Assembly (NCBI RefSeq): GCF_014199415.1
Contig: NZ_JACIJN010000005.1
Span: 1 to 64,000, forward strand
DNA from: Sphingomonas endophytica
GTDB taxonomy: Bacteria > Pseudomonadota > Alphaproteobacteria > Sphingomonadales > Sphingomonadaceae
Length of the DNA stretch: 64,000 bases
Direction: 5' to 3'
The notes beneath the pieces were generated by a model. The model saw only the letters and a list, made by a program, of their open reading frames with translations, made no database searches and was not told the DNA's origin. Positions within the stretch are counted from its first letter, which is position 1. Each line of letters opens with the position of its first letter. Shown here one piece after another: positions 9,045 to 18,306 of this stretch. The position numbers and the translations under genes were made by a program.

Positions 9045-12000
9045 GTGACCTTTCGTGCCATGACCGCCCTCGCCTTGTGCCTGTCCGCTGCCCCGCTCGC
9101 CGCGCAGGACAAGCCGGTCGAACAGACCCAGCTGCCCGAGAACGAGGCCACCGCACCGACGTCCGATGCTGCCGGCGCCTTGCCGCCCCCCGCCCCGGCG
9201 TCGACGGCAGCAGGGGCGAAGGACGCCAAGCCCGCCAAATGGGACGTCAACGCCCCGCGCGGGCTGCGCACGAAGCAGGTGCGGATGACGACCGACGAGG
9301 GCAGCTGGATGAACGTCGACGTCTCGCCGGACGGGCGGACGATCGCCTTCGACCTGCTCGGCGACATCTACACGATGCCGATCGCGGGCGGCACGCCGAC
9401 GCGCATCGCCGAGGGGCTGGCGTTCGAGCATCAGCCGCGCTTCTCGCCCGACGGTCGCCGTATCGCCTTCACCTCCGATCGCGGCGGGGGCGACAACATC
9501 TGGGTGATGAACGTCGACGGCAGCGACAAGCGGCAGGTGACCAAGGAGGATTTCCGCCTGCTCAACCAGCCGACGTGGAGCCCGGACGGGCGTTTCATCG
9601 CCGCCAAGAAGCATTTCACCACCGGCCGCTCGCTCGGCACCGGCGAGGTGTGGCTCTACCATGTCTCGGGCGGCGGCGGGGTGCAGCTCGTCAAGCGCGC
9701 CAGCGAGGTGCTGCAGAAGGAACTCGGCGAGCCGATCTACGCGCCCGACGGCAAGAGCATCTACTACACGCGCAACGTCTCGTCGGGGCCGATCTTCGAA
9801 TATGCGCAGAACTCGCGCACCGACCTGTTCGACATCGAACGCTATGACATCGACACCGGCGAGGTGACCACCGCGGTCAGCGGCGTCGGCGGCTCGGTGC
9901 GCCCGACCCCGTCGCGCGACGGCAAGATGATCGCGTTCGTCCGCCGCGACGACAATGTCACGAAATTGTGGGTGAAGGACCTCGCCACCGGCGTCGAGCG
10001 GATCGTCTACGGCCCGCTCGACCGCGACGTGCAGGAGACGTGGGCGGTGACCGGCGTCTATCCGAACATGAGCTGGACGCCCGACGACAAGGGCATCGTC
10101 TTCTGGTCGGGCGGCAAGCTGCGTCGCGTCGGCGTGGACGGCGGTACCGCGAGCGTGATCCCGTTCCGCGTCGACGACACGCGCGTGATCGCCGAGGCCG
10201 CGCACCCGCAGGTCGAGGTCGCGCCCGCGCGCTTCATGACCAAAGCGACGCGCTGGGCGACCGTCTCGCCCGACGGCAAGCAGGTAGTCTTCGAGACGCT
10301 CGGCAAGCTCTGGATCAAGCCGCTCGCCGGCGGCGCGCCCAAGCGGCTGACGCGCGCCACGGACGAACTGGAGCTGTGGCCGAGCTGGTCGCGCGACGGG
10401 CGCACGATCGTCTTCACCGGCTGGACCGATGCCGGGCTCGGCCAGATCCGAACGGTCGCGGCGGGCGGCGGCGCGGCGAAGGCGGTGACCCCCGTCGCCG
10501 GCCATTACCGCCGCCCGCGCTTCTCGCCCGACGGCAAGACGATCGTCTTCGAACAGGGCGAGGGCGGCGAGCTGACCGCGCCGCGTGGCAATGCCGGCAC
10601 CGGCGTCTATCGCGTCGCCGCGACCGGCGGCGCGCCGGTGCGCGTCGCGAAGGATGCCGCCGCGCCGCAGTTCGGCACCGCCAACGACCGCGTGTTCCTG
10701 ATCGTCAACGAAGGCAACAAGCGGCAGCTGGTCAGCACCGACCTGTCGGGCGAGAACCGCCGCGTTCATGCCGCGGGCGAGCTGGTCAACGACTTCCAGA
10801 TCTCGCCGGCCGGCGACTACGTCGCATTCCGCCAGAATTATGAAGCGTTCGTGATGCCGCTGATGCCCGGCACGCAGGCGGTCGAGGTCGACACCAAGTC
10901 GGGCGCGCTGCCGGTGACGCGGGTCAGCGCGGACGGGGCCGACTTCATCAACTGGTCCGACAATGGCAAGCGCCTCCACTGGAGCGCCGGCCCGACGCTC
11001 TATTCCGCCGACACTGCCGCCTTGTTCCGCGCCGCGCCGGCCGACGAGGATGCGGCCAAATTCGCTGCGCCGCGCACCGGCGTGTCGCTGTCGATGGAGG
11101 TTGCCGCCGCCAAGCCGACCGGCACCGTCGCGCTCACCGGCGCGCGCGTCGTCACGATGGCCGGTGCCGATGGCGGGATCGTCGACGACGCCACGGTGCT
11201 GATCCGCGGCGACCGGATCGTCGCCGTCGGACCGCGCGCGTCGGTGCAGATCCCGGCGGGCGCGACGACCGTCGACGTCACCGGCAAGACGATCGTCCCC
11301 GGCTTCGTCGACGCGCACGCGCACGGCCCGCAGGGCGACGACGAACTGGTCCCGCAGCAGAACTGGTCGGCGATGGCCAATCTCGCGCTCGGCACCACCA
11401 CCGTCCACGATCCGTCGTCGCGCTCGGCGGAGATCTTCCCGGCCGCCGAGATGCAACAGGCGGGGCTGGTGCTCGCGCCGCGCACCTTCTCGACCGGCGA
11501 GGTGATCTATGGCGCGAAGAGTCCCGACGTCTATGCGCAGATCGACAGCTATGACGATGCGCTGTCGATCGTCCGCCGCCTGAAGGCGCAGGGCGCGCAC
11601 AGCGTCAAGAACTACAACCAGCCGCGCCGCGAACAGCGCCAGATGGTCGTCGCCGCCGCGCAGGCCGAGGGGATGGAGGTCGTCCCCGAGGGAGGGTCGC
11701 TCTACACGCTCGACATGACCTTGGTGTCGGACGGCAATTCGACGCTCGAGCACAATGTCCCGCTCGACCATTTCTACAATGACGTGCTCAGCCTGTGGGC
11801 GCAGACCACGGTCGGCTACACCCCGACGCTGGTCGTCGCTTACGGCGGCCTCGCGGGCGATCCGTACTGGCGCGCGCACAGCGACGTGTGGCGGCACCCG
11901 TTGCTGACCCGCCACGCGCCGGTTGCGTTGCTCGCCGCGCAGAACGCGCGTCGCGCGATCGCGCCCGAGGAGGATTATGTCGATGGCGCCACCGCACGCG

Positions 12001-12434
12001 AGGCCAAGAAGCTTGCCGACAAGGGCATCCCCGTCGCGATCGGCGCGCATGGCCAGCAACCCGGGCTCGGCGCGCATTGGGAGCTGTGGAGCTTCGTGCG
12101 CGGCGGGATGACCCCGATCGAGGCGTTGCGCGCCGGCACGATCGCCTCGGCGACCTCGCTCGGCTATCAGAAGGATGTCGGCTCGCTCGAACCCGGCAAG
12201 CTCGCCGATCTGGTGGTGCTCGACGCCGACCCCACCGCCGACATCCGCAACAGCGACAAGATCAGCCGCGTGATGCTCGGCGGTCGCCTCTATGAGGCCG
12301 CGACGCTGAACGAAGTCGCAACCGGCAATCGCAAGCGCCTGCCTTATTGGTGGGAGACCGGGCACGGTCGTGGCGCAGACACCGGCGCGAAGCTGACGAC
12401 CGGTCATGGTCACGGCAACAGCGATCTCGACTGA
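9045..12434 (+). CDS. TolB-type beta-propeller/amidohydrolase fusion, secreted
   Basis: 1129 aa. Signal peptide at residues 1-22 ending LAAQ. A short Pro/Ala linker is followed by repeated PD40/WD40-like propeller blades (PRFSPDGRRIAFTSD, WSPDGRFIAA, FSPDGKTIVF) through about residue 650. From about 690 a metal-dependent amidohydrolase begins: GKTIVPGFVDAHAH with the HxH pair near 756-758, a later HGQQPG and the terminal LADLVVLDADP strand. The family includes secreted imidazolonepropionase-like and dipeptidase-like enzymes; substrate unknown. GTG at 9045 has AGGGGA upstream; ATG at 9060 is the alternative. Length around 1100 aa is usual for this fusion. Confidence 0.9.
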   Translation: MTFRAMTALALCLSAAPLAAQDKPVEQTQLPENEATAPTSDAAGALPPPAPASTAAGAKDAKPAKWDVNAPRGLRTKQVRMTTDEGSWMNVDVSPDGRTIAFDLLGDIYTMPIAGGTPTRIAEGLAFEHQPRFSPDGRRIAFTSDRGGGDNIWVMNVDGSDKRQVTKEDFRLLNQPTWSPDGRFIAAKKHFTTGRSLGTGEVWLYHVSGGGGVQLVKRASEVLQKELGEPIYAPDGKSIYYTRNVSSGPIFEYAQNSRTDLFDIERYDIDTGEVTTAVSGVGGSVRPTPSRDGKMIAFVRRDDNVTKLWVKDLATGVERIVYGPLDRDVQETWAVTGVYPNMSWTPDDKGIVFWSGGKLRRVGVDGGTASVIPFRVDDTRVIAEAAHPQVEVAPARFMTKATRWATVSPDGKQVVFETLGKLWIKPLAGGAPKRLTRATDELELWPSWSRDGRTIVFTGWTDAGLGQIRTVAAGGGAAKAVTPVAGHYRRPRFSPDGKTIVFEQGEGGELTAPRGNAGTGVYRVAATGGAPVRVAKDAAAPQFGTANDRVFLIVNEGNKRQLVSTDLSGENRRVHAAGELVNDFQISPAGDYVAFRQNYEAFVMPLMPGTQAVEVDTKSGALPVTRVSADGADFINWSDNGKRLHWSAGPTLYSADTAALFRAAPADEDAAKFAAPRTGVSLSMEVAAAKPTGTVALTGARVVTMAGADGGIVDDATVLIRGDRIVAVGPRASVQIPAGATTVDVTGKTIVPGFVDAHAHGPQGDDELVPQQNWSAMANLALGTTTVHDPSSRSAEIFPAAEMQQAGLVLAPRTFSTGEVIYGAKSPDVYAQIDSYDDALSIVRRLKAQGAHSVKNYNQPRREQRQMVVAAAQAEGMEVVPEGGSLYTLDMTLVSDGNSTLEHNVPLDHFYNDVLSLWAQTTVGYTPTLVVAYGGLAGDPYWRAHSDVWRHPLLTRHAPVALLAAQNARRAIAPEEDYVDGATAREAKKLADKGIPVAIGAHGQQPGLGAHWELWSFVRGGMTPIEALRAGTIASATSLGYQKDVGSLEPGKLADLVVLDADPTADIRNSDKISRVMLGGRLYEAATLNEVATGNRKRLPYWWETGHGRGADTGAKLTTGHGHGNSDLD

Positions 12435-12591
12435 CGACGCGCCGGCGGTGGCGTCCGATGCTTCACTTCACAGAAGTTTCGGCGCCCACCGAAGAACAGC
12501 CCGATCCCGGCCAAGCCCTTATCCTTTGTTATGACGGCGCAAAACGATGCCTGTGACAATGATGGAGGTCAGTTGACTGGGGGCGATACTG

Positions 12592-12993
12592 ATGGAGCGG
12601 GAACTGGCGGGGCGTGTCGTGCTTGTGGTCGAGAACGAATATTTCATCGCCGACGACACGACCGATACGCTCAGGGAGGCAGGCGCCATCGTGCTCGGCC
12701 CGTGTCCCAGCGCCAGCGACGCCGTGCGGATGATCGAGGAATTTCGTCCCTCCCATGCGGTTCTGGACCTCAACCTGGACGGGTCCGACGCGCAATTCGA
12801 CATCGCCCGGCGGCTCAAGGCGCAGCAGGTGCAAAGCGTCATTGTCACCGGATATGACGCCTCGGTCGTCCCGCACGATCTGGCCGATACGCCGCTCCTG
12901 CAGAAGCCCGTGATCTACGATGCGGTCGTCGCGGCGGTCGCCGCCCAAGCGGGACGCTTCGCAGACCCCAGACGATGGAGCCGGAGCGCCTGA
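12592..12993 (+). CDS. Single-domain response regulator (orphan receiver)
   Basis: 133 aa, a receiver domain with no output domain. Seen: VLVVENEYFIADD (acidic site, one Asp replaced by Asn), HAVLDLNLDG (phosphoacceptor Asp near residue 63), IVTGYD (switch Thr) and LLQKP (conserved Lys). GGGGGC lies upstream of the ATG. Orphan receivers of this style in alphaproteobacteria often sit in HWE-kinase networks; no kinase is adjacent here. It is followed after 10 bases by a degenerate second receiver, suggesting an old tandem duplication. Confidence 0.85.
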   Translation: MERELAGRVVLVVENEYFIADDTTDTLREAGAIVLGPCPSASDAVRMIEEFRPSHAVLDLNLDGSDAQFDIARRLKAQQVQSVIVTGYDASVVPHDLADTPLLQKPVIYDAVVAAVAAQAGRFADPRRWSRSA

Positions 12994-13003
12994 AGAACCG
13001 CGG

Positions 13004-13369
13004 ATGGGGAAAGCGAGCCGCGTGGTGCAGCAGCGGATCGCATGGCAGGAGCGCCAGACGGTGCCTGTCGACGAAGTTCAGGATCGCGCCCGCAATCTCA
13101 TCGGCATCGACCGATCGCCGCTCGCGGACGCGCTGGCGTTGATACGGTCAGGGCAATGGATCGACGGTGCGATCCTCGACGTGAAGCCCGGCGCCGAACC
13201 GGCGTATCCGATCGCGGATCTCCTGACCGCGCGCAGCGTGCCGCTCCTGTTCACGACCGGCTATGGCGGCACGTCGCTGCCGGCTCGCTTTACAGCGGCC
13301 GCGCGGTGTCACAAGGCCACGACCATCAGGCGGACAACGCAAGCGCTGGGGCGCCTGATCCACGATTGA
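13004..13369 (+). CDS. Degenerate receiver-domain protein
   Basis: 121 aa. The C-terminal two thirds match a receiver: DALALIRSGQWIDGAILDV (acceptor Asp), LTARSVPLLFTTGYGG (switch Thr), then RCHKATTIRRT in place of the usual LxKP. The first beta-alpha unit with the acidic pair is missing; the first 35 residues do not resemble a receiver. Either the 5' part was replaced or the gene is decaying. It directly follows a normal orphan receiver. I list it as a coding frame because it is open and well phased, but a functional product is doubtful. The gap 13370-13611 holds only a run of about ten C near 13431. Confidence 0.45.
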   Translation: MGKASRVVQQRIAWQERQTVPVDEVQDRARNLIGIDRSPLADALALIRSGQWIDGAILDVKPGAEPAYPIADLLTARSVPLLFTTGYGGTSLPARFTAAARCHKATTIRRTTQALGRLIHD

Positions 13370-13611
13370 CGTGCCGGATCGCGCGGGAGCGGTCGGACGT
13401 CCACTGGTCGCAGAACCGTCGCGGCTGGGTAGCCCCCCCCCGAAAAGGGTCACTGGCGGCACGGCCCGGAGCCGTGCATCGTCACGCCTCCCGATTTAGC
13501 ACGATCTACGTTGACGAGCGCAGCGGGAATGTGGCACTCGGCCATCGACGCACACGCGGGTCTTGCAACCGGGACCCACAAGTGCTCGGAACAGCGGCAA
13601 GACGCTGTTTT

Positions 13612-13685
13612 GCGGGTGTAGCTCAATGGTAGAGCAGAAGCTTCCCAAGCTTACGACGAGGGTTCGATTCCCTTCACCCGCTCCA
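13612..13685 (+). tRNA. tRNA-Gly (anticodon CCC)
   Basis: A full cloverleaf can be drawn: acceptor GCGGGTG pairs with CACCCGC, D arm GCTC/GAGC, anticodon loop TTCCCAA giving CCC, T arm GAGGG/CCCTT around TTCGATT, discriminator T and an encoded CCA at 13683-13685. It reads glycine GGG codons. The tyrosine integrase at 13765 directly downstream and the 16-bp copy of its 3' end at 41715 mark it as an integration site that remains intact after insertion. Confidence 0.95.
13670..13685 (+). other. Putative attL (tRNA-Gly 3' end)
   Basis: The 16 bases CCCTTCACCCGCTCCA at the 3' end of tRNA-Gly occur again, same orientation, at 41715-41730. A tyrosine integrase is 80 bases away. This is the classical arrangement of a tRNA-targeting integrative element. 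Just downstream (13720-13765) the segment ATTCCAACATCG occurs twice with a TTGGAATTCCAA palindrome between, which could be integrase arm sites; that part is inference. Confidence 0.65.
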
Positions 13686-13764
13686 GCGCAAATCCTCGGT
13701 TTTTTGCGGTTTCGGCGTTGGGCATTCCAACATCGTTCAAGTTGGAATTCCAACATCGCAGATT

Positions 13765-15042
13765 TCAGGCGCGTCGAATGTCCCTTTCGGCCGATCGCGG
13801 CGCGCGCTCATTGGTGAGGTCGACAGCCAGCATCGCCATGCCTGTCGTGCGTGGCAGATAGGTCTCAAGGATCTTCTTGACGGTATCGAGTTGGTGGCCG
13901 GTGATGGCCGAGATCAGATGATCCGGAATGCCGCGCTGCCCCATGACGACGACGCAGGTGCGCCGGAAATCGCGGAATTGAAGATCGGCGATCTCGATCG
14001 CCAGATCCTGATCGCCTTGCTCGCGGACTGTCGCCGCTGCCTTTTCGCGGATCGCAGCAAAGCTGCGCTGGAACTGGGCGGCGCGGGTCTGTCGATCAAC
14101 CAGCTTCTGCGCTGTCCACGTCCGCTCGCGATCCTCGTCGTAGAGGATCGTTGCAAGCCCCAGCGAACGCGCCCCGGCTAGAGCCTTCTCCAGATGCGCC
14201 CGCGCCTCGCCAGTGACCGGTACGCCAACCCAGCGATCGGTCTTGCCTTGGCGCAGCCGGACACCCATCACGCGGCCGTCCGCTTCGCGCGCGGCGATCC
14301 GGGCGTAGACCGCCGGATCGTCGGCCTCATAGGCGGCGAGCTCCGTGTATCGTGTCTGGACCAGCTTCAGCAGATCCTCCTCGCGTTGTCCAATCGTCCA
14401 CGCGAGGATCATTGCCGCCGCCATGTTCGGGCGGTTGAGCTCGTCGGCCGCGGCGACCAGCGCGTCGCGCGCGAGCGCGCTGGCGAACTGCTGGCGCGGC
14501 GCCGGGATTGACACGTCGAGGTCGCCGGCCGCGGGATTGGTCGGCGCCAGCTCGTTCTTCTTGGCCCAGTCGAATAGGGTCCGCAGCACCTTCAGCGTGT
14601 TGAAGGCGCTAGTCTCGCGCACGATGCCGTCCTTACGGGGGGCGTAAAGCGCGTCGCGGAACGCCAGGACGTTCTTGCGGGTGATCGCGTCGATCCGCAC
14701 GTCGCCTGCCCAGCGGCTGATCGTGCGCAGCTTCGCCGCATATTCCTTCCGCGTGTTCTCGGCGAGCTTGGAAAACCGCTGTTTCTCGAACTCGGCGATG
14801 ACGGCGTCGATCGTGTGGCGCTGGGCGATCTTCTTGACGTCGCGCGGACGGGCACCACCAGAGCGCCAGACGCGGACCTCGTCGTTGCGCGCGCGGGCCG
14901 CGCTGATCGCCGCCTTCTCGTCCTGCCCGAGCGACATGGCCTTCCAGCCGGTCGCCTTCAGCTCGGCCGAGGGCTGCCAATAAAAGCGGACGCCGCCAGC
15001 GGTCTTCTTGGCGCGAAAATAGGGGATGGTGATCTTCGCCAT
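13765..15042 (-). CDS. Tyrosine recombinase (phage/island integrase)
   Basis: 425 aa. N-terminal arm-binding region, SAM-like core-binding domain at about 90-190 (AENTRKEYAAKLRTISRW) and C-terminal catalytic domain: GQREEDLLKL (first Arg), DFRRT (second Arg; the usual His of box II is not obvious), ISAITGHQLDTV (His) and ILETYLPRT (nucleophile Tyr). Length fits a full integrase. It lies beside tRNA-Gly and points toward it, the usual orientation for self-encoded attachment next to a tRNA. It would drive integration and, with an excisionase not seen here, excision. Confidence 0.92.
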   Translation of the reverse strand: MAKITIPYFRAKKTAGGVRFYWQPSAELKATGWKAMSLGQDEKAAISAARARNDEVRVWRSGGARPRDVKKIAQRHTIDAVIAEFEKQRFSKLAENTRKEYAAKLRTISRWAGDVRIDAITRKNVLAFRDALYAPRKDGIVRETSAFNTLKVLRTLFDWAKKNELAPTNPAAGDLDVSIPAPRQQFASALARDALVAAADELNRPNMAAAMILAWTIGQREEDLLKLVQTRYTELAAYEADDPAVYARIAAREADGRVMGVRLRQGKTDRWVGVPVTGEARAHLEKALAGARSLGLATILYDEDRERTWTAQKLVDRQTRAAQFQRSFAAIREKAAATVREQGDQDLAIEIADLQFRDFRRTCVVVMGQRGIPDHLISAITGHQLDTVKKILETYLPRTTGMAMLAVDLTNERAPRSAERDIRRA

Positions 15043-15094
15043 CGTCGGGGGCTCCAGTGGCGGTAGTAAGGGTGCGCGCGGATCCGCGCTGCGG

Positions 15095-15505
15095 TCAAGC
15101 GGCGGCGCGCAACTCGAGCTGGTTCAGTCGTTCGGCCCGTGCTGCGCGCCCGGTCTCGCCGCCGGCGTCATGCCACAACAGGTCGTGCCACAGCTCGATC
15201 AGCTCCAGCCGTCGCGCCGCTTCGTCGGCCGAGAGGCGGCGATCGGCGATCTGGGCGGGATAGAACTTGCGGCGGAGGGCGATCTCGCGACGGAGCGAGT
15301 GGATCATCTCGCTCCAGCTGGCGTCGCCCATGCCCTCGATCGCGCCGACCGATCGAGCGATCGAGCGCCAGACGCGGAGCTCACGGTCGGCGACAGGACG
15401 TTCCAGGCGCCCCTTCGCGACCAACAAGGCGTAGGCGGCGCGCCGGCGTCCGAGCTCGGCGACCAGCTCGCCGCGAAGCGCGATCCAGAAGTCGTCGGCA
15501 GGCAT
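15095..15505 (-). CDS. Hypothetical island protein
   Basis: 136 aa, charged and mainly helical, no signal peptide or membrane segment (MPADDFWIALRG start; DELRVW-like RELRVWRSIARS in the middle; LELIELWHDLLWHD near the end). No family recognised. It directly precedes the integrase on the same strand (52-base gap) and could be a small phage accessory or regulatory protein. It overlaps the 3' part of the next upstream frame by about 125 bases, so one of the two is probably not expressed as drawn. Confidence 0.5.
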   Translation of the reverse strand: MPADDFWIALRGELVAELGRRRAAYALLVAKGRLERPVADRELRVWRSIARSVGAIEGMGDASWSEMIHSLRREIALRRKFYPAQIADRRLSADEAARRLELIELWHDLLWHDAGGETGRAARAERLNQLELRAAA

Positions 15506-15719
15506 CGAACATCGTCAACTCTGCCGTCGCCTCATGCCGAGGCAATCCGCTGACATAGCGAGCGGCATCAATCGACTGCCACGACGGCGGGACACCGGGA
15601 GGGAGTACGGCGCGCAAGGCATTGTCGACCATCACATTGGCGGGCGGTCGCGGACCTCGGCTGATCTGGTGGTCCAGATGCTTATCAAGCACGCTCTCGA
15701 CGCTATAACGCCGGCTCAC
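15381..15719 (-). CDS. Hypothetical island protein, doubtful 3' end
   Basis: 112 aa. The start (MSRRYSVESVLDKHLDHQ) forms an ATGA overlap with the stop of the upstream frame at 15716, which favours a real coupled start. The first 70 residues look protein-like; the last 35 (Arg-rich) look like out-of-frame reading and overlap the next gene. A frameshift near 15500 that once joined it to the downstream 136-aa protein is possible. No function proposed. Confidence 0.3.
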   Translation of the reverse strand: MSRRYSVESVLDKHLDHQISRGPRPPANVMVDNALRAVLPPGVPPSWQSIDAARYVSGLPRHEATAELTMFDACRRLLDRASRRAGRRARTPARRLRLVGREGAPGTSCRRP

Positions 15720-16739
15720 GCTCCCTTCCCCCCGTGCTGGTGCGGTTCGGTGGCGAGGGCGGCGACAGCATCAGCTACAGCGGCGTTACGCTCGCGCTGG
15801 CGATGCTCGATGCTGAACGAAAGCACCGGGTCGGTTTCCGCTCGCAAAGCGCGATTGATGGCTGACCGAACGATCCGCTCGACCGTAGCCGCGTCCAGCC
15901 GCTGCGAGGGGGTGGCGGAACGGTCGGGGATCGCAAACCAGAACAGCGGGCGGCTGTAGCCTTCCGCCTGATTGTCCCAATCCTCCAGCATGACCGCATC
16001 CGCTTCCCAAGCGCCGACACGTTCGCACCACTTCATCGGTGTAGGGCGATCCAGCCCACCGCCATCGGCAATGAACCATGAACCGACACGCGGAGCGCTG
16101 TCGATCGACCGCCACCCCTCCTTCGCGTCCAGCCCCTGCAGAGAGGGCGGCGGTATCGGTAGCGATCGTGATGGCCTTCACGCCGAGCCGGGCAGCGTGC
16201 GCGCGGATGACGGCGGTTGCCGCGTCGACTTCCCCCGGCGCACATGATGGGGCGGGGGCGGCAAGGGCCAGCACGCGCTTGACGGCTTCGGCCTTGAAAG
16301 CGTCGGCGGCGCTTTCGGGATCGTGGTAGCCCGCCGCCTCACACCCGCGTTCGATGATGCAGCCGCACGGCTTTCCGTCGCGTTCATCCATCATCGCTTC
16401 GTGGATCGCCTGAAACGTTGCCGCCTCACAGTCCTGCGGCTTCAAGGCGGCGTCAAGATGATCGCCGCGCTCGATCTGCGCGGCCTTGAACCCGAGCGTC
16501 GCAGCCACCTCATGAAGCGCACGCGCATCGGTTGGCGCTTCCTCGCTGTAGGCATCGGCGTTCGCGCGCATCGTTGCGGCATCGGCCCGAAGCATCGCCA
16601 CGATTAAAGCGCGTTCTGGCGTCTCGTTGATGGCGGCGTCAAGCGCCGTCTCGAACGTGCCCCAATGGGTTGCGTCATCGGCATCTAGCCACGCGCGCAC
16701 CGCCGTCTTTACATCGGCGGCTGTCGTCAGCTTCGGCAC
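15716..16739 (-). pseudogene. Probable frameshifted phage-type gene (WxSIDSAP motif)
   Basis: Two frames read as one protein. The 5' frame from a GTG at 16739 gives a helical, Ala-rich protein to about 16130 (VPKLTTAADVKTAVRAWLD start; later CGCIIERGCEAAGYHD). The second frame then gives EGWRSIDSAPRVGSWF (about 16100) and continues to the stop at 15716 (AVMLEDWDNQAEGYSRPLF). The WRSIDSAPRxG pattern is typical of small phage proteins of unknown role. A one-base loss near 16115-16130, beside a G run, would explain the break. The alternative is two overlapping genes, the second starting at ATG 16036. Confidence 0.4.
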
Positions 16740-16775
16740 CTCCCCCGATACGCCCTGACCGCTAGGTGCGGGTGA

Positions 16776-17678
16776 GGCGGATACGGGAATATCGACGCAG
16801 CGATCGCGGCGGGCAAGAGCGTCATCTGGCACACCGAACCGGGCGCCGAGGCGTTCACTGCCACCCAGATCGGCTATCGCTACGACTTCAACGCAGCTCT
16901 GCGCGCCTATGCCGCTGCGAACCCGCAGACCCTTCGCGTCTTCGATTTCGCCGCCTCGGTGCTGGTCGACCCGACCTCCACGACCTCGATCGCGTTCAAG
17001 AGCGGCTACAGCTACGACGGCACGCACCTGACGAACATTGGCGCGCGCGCGGCGGGCAATGACTTCGCTGCCTGGGCCGCAACGCAGATCGGCGGCACTG
17101 TCGTTGACCTGCTCGCGCTCAACGCTTCGACGCTGGCCACGAACGGCCGGTTCACCACGGCCACCGGCGGTAGCACCGTCACCGGCATCTCCGGATCGGT
17201 GCCGGCTTCGTGGGGCGCCAACAAGGGCGGCACGCCAACGGCTAACGTCTCAACCGGCCCCGCTCCCGATGGTGTCGGCAACGAGTTCATCGCTGCCATC
17301 ACGTCGACGGCCAACAGCGATCGACTGCTGTTCTCGCAGCAGATCACGACCGGCCTTGCGATGGGCGACAAAGTCCGGCTCGCCGCAGAGATCGCGGTTG
17401 ACGCGGGCTCGGTCAATCTCCGTTCGGTTCGTGCCTATGCGACCGCATGGTTCGACGGCGTGACGGTCAACGTCGTCAAGTTCGACATGCAACCGATCGC
17501 CGCTCACCTCAACGGGTCCAGCGGCGCGTATGTCAACCTGCTGTCGCCGGATATCCTGACGTTGACCCGCTCTGGTTCGACCACATTCGACCGTCTCGAC
17601 ATTGCGTTCGCGGCCGAGTTCCGCGGGCCGGGCAGCGCAACCATCCGGATCCGCAAAGTTGTGGTGGTCAAGGTTTAA
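16776..17678 (+). pseudogene. SGNH/GDSL-type hydrolase, 5'-truncated (phage tail-associated)
   Basis: The open frame runs from 16776, directly after an in-frame TGA at 16773, and has no plausible start. It opens mid-domain (IWHTEPGAEAFTATQIGYRY) and contains SYDGTHLTNIGARAAG, which matches the Asp-x-x-His block V of SGNH hydrolases. The second half is a beta-rich C-terminal domain ending IRIRKVVVVKV, as in phage tail appendages. The nucleophile block is missing. A second, different SGNH 3' stub lies at 19395-19700, so the region carries two broken members. Confidence 0.6.
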
Positions 17679-17698
17679 ACAGACAATGGCGGACTGCT

Positions 17699-18049
17699 GT
17701 GAAACTTGCGGTTGGCCGCGCCAAACGCTGGTGGAGCTGCCTCGTGCCGTTCACGGCGTTCAGCGAATACGGCCCGACCCGCGGTGCGGACGGCAAACTG
17801 CCACTCCACTTGTTCGACGTGCCCAGCCGCCCAATCGTCAGCCTCGCCGGCGTCTGGCGCCCGGCGGAAGGCGGCGCGGTGTTCGCCTTCCTGACGACCG
17901 ACCCCAACCCGCTGGTCGCACCGATCCACCCCAAGGCCATGCCGGTGCTGTTGCACGAGGAAGACGAAACGGCGTGGCTCACCGCGCCGTTCGATCAGGC
18001 GATCCTGCTCGCCCAGCCCTTCCCGTCGCAACTGATGAGCGTCGTTTAG
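17699..18049 (+). pseudogene. SOS response-associated peptidase (SRAP/YedK) 3' fragment
   Basis: 116 residues match the C-terminal half of SRAP/HMCES proteins: PFTAFSEYGPTRGADGKLP, then LAGVWRPAEGGAVFAFLTT, NPLVAPIHPKAMPVLLHEED and a PFPSQLM ending. Full proteins are about 190-230 aa and use a catalytic Cys at position 2 to crosslink abasic DNA; that half is absent. The GTG at 17699 follows the SGNH stub by 20 bases, so the 5' half was lost in a rearrangement. Not expected to be active. Confidence 0.75.
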
Positions 18050-18083
18050 AACGTTAAAGATGGCCCTGCTAGACACTTGCACC

Positions 18084-18248
18084 ATGGACACGCCAAAGCC
18101 GCAAGCCAAACTCCATCCATGGACCCTGTCCTTCGAGCCGGAAGAGCCCGACGCCGAGTGCTCGCATTGCGGCGCGCCGTTCGTCGCGGGTGACGGCATG
18201 GTGACCGAGGGCTTCAGCCTCTGCCCGGTCTGCGACGCGCGCGACTGA
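18084..18248 (+). CDS. Small zinc-ribbon-like protein
   Basis: 54 aa from the ATG at 18084 (an upstream ATG at 18060 would add 8). Two Cys pairs, CSHC and CPVC, 25 residues apart, make a likely zinc ribbon. No other domain. It lies downstream of the SRAP fragment, same strand. Such small treble-clef/ribbon proteins are common in alphaproteobacteria and have no assigned role. Confidence 0.55.
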   Translation: MDTPKPQAKLHPWTLSFEPEEPDAECSHCGAPFVAGDGMVTEGFSLCPVCDARD

Positions 18249-18306
18249 ACAGCCTTGACGTCGACGCTCGCACGCGCCTTTCGGGACACGCGCGAGCGTC
18301 AACCGC

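Noticed and set aside
8859..12413. 1400-residue open frame on the minus strand running into the Crp/Fnr gene
   Set aside because: It is the antisense shadow of the amidohydrolase fusion; only the last 246 codons match a protein family. Composition is Arg/Val/Gly-rich low-complexity typical of high-GC antisense frames.
13425..13450. Run of about ten C near 13431 as a regulatory slippage site
   Set aside because: It lies in non-coding DNA between a decayed receiver and the tRNA; no frame depends on it.
16130..17027. Extension of the minus-strand phage frame upstream to 17027
   Set aside because: Beyond 16739 it runs antisense to the SGNH stub and looks non-coding; the GTG at 16739 is the better start.
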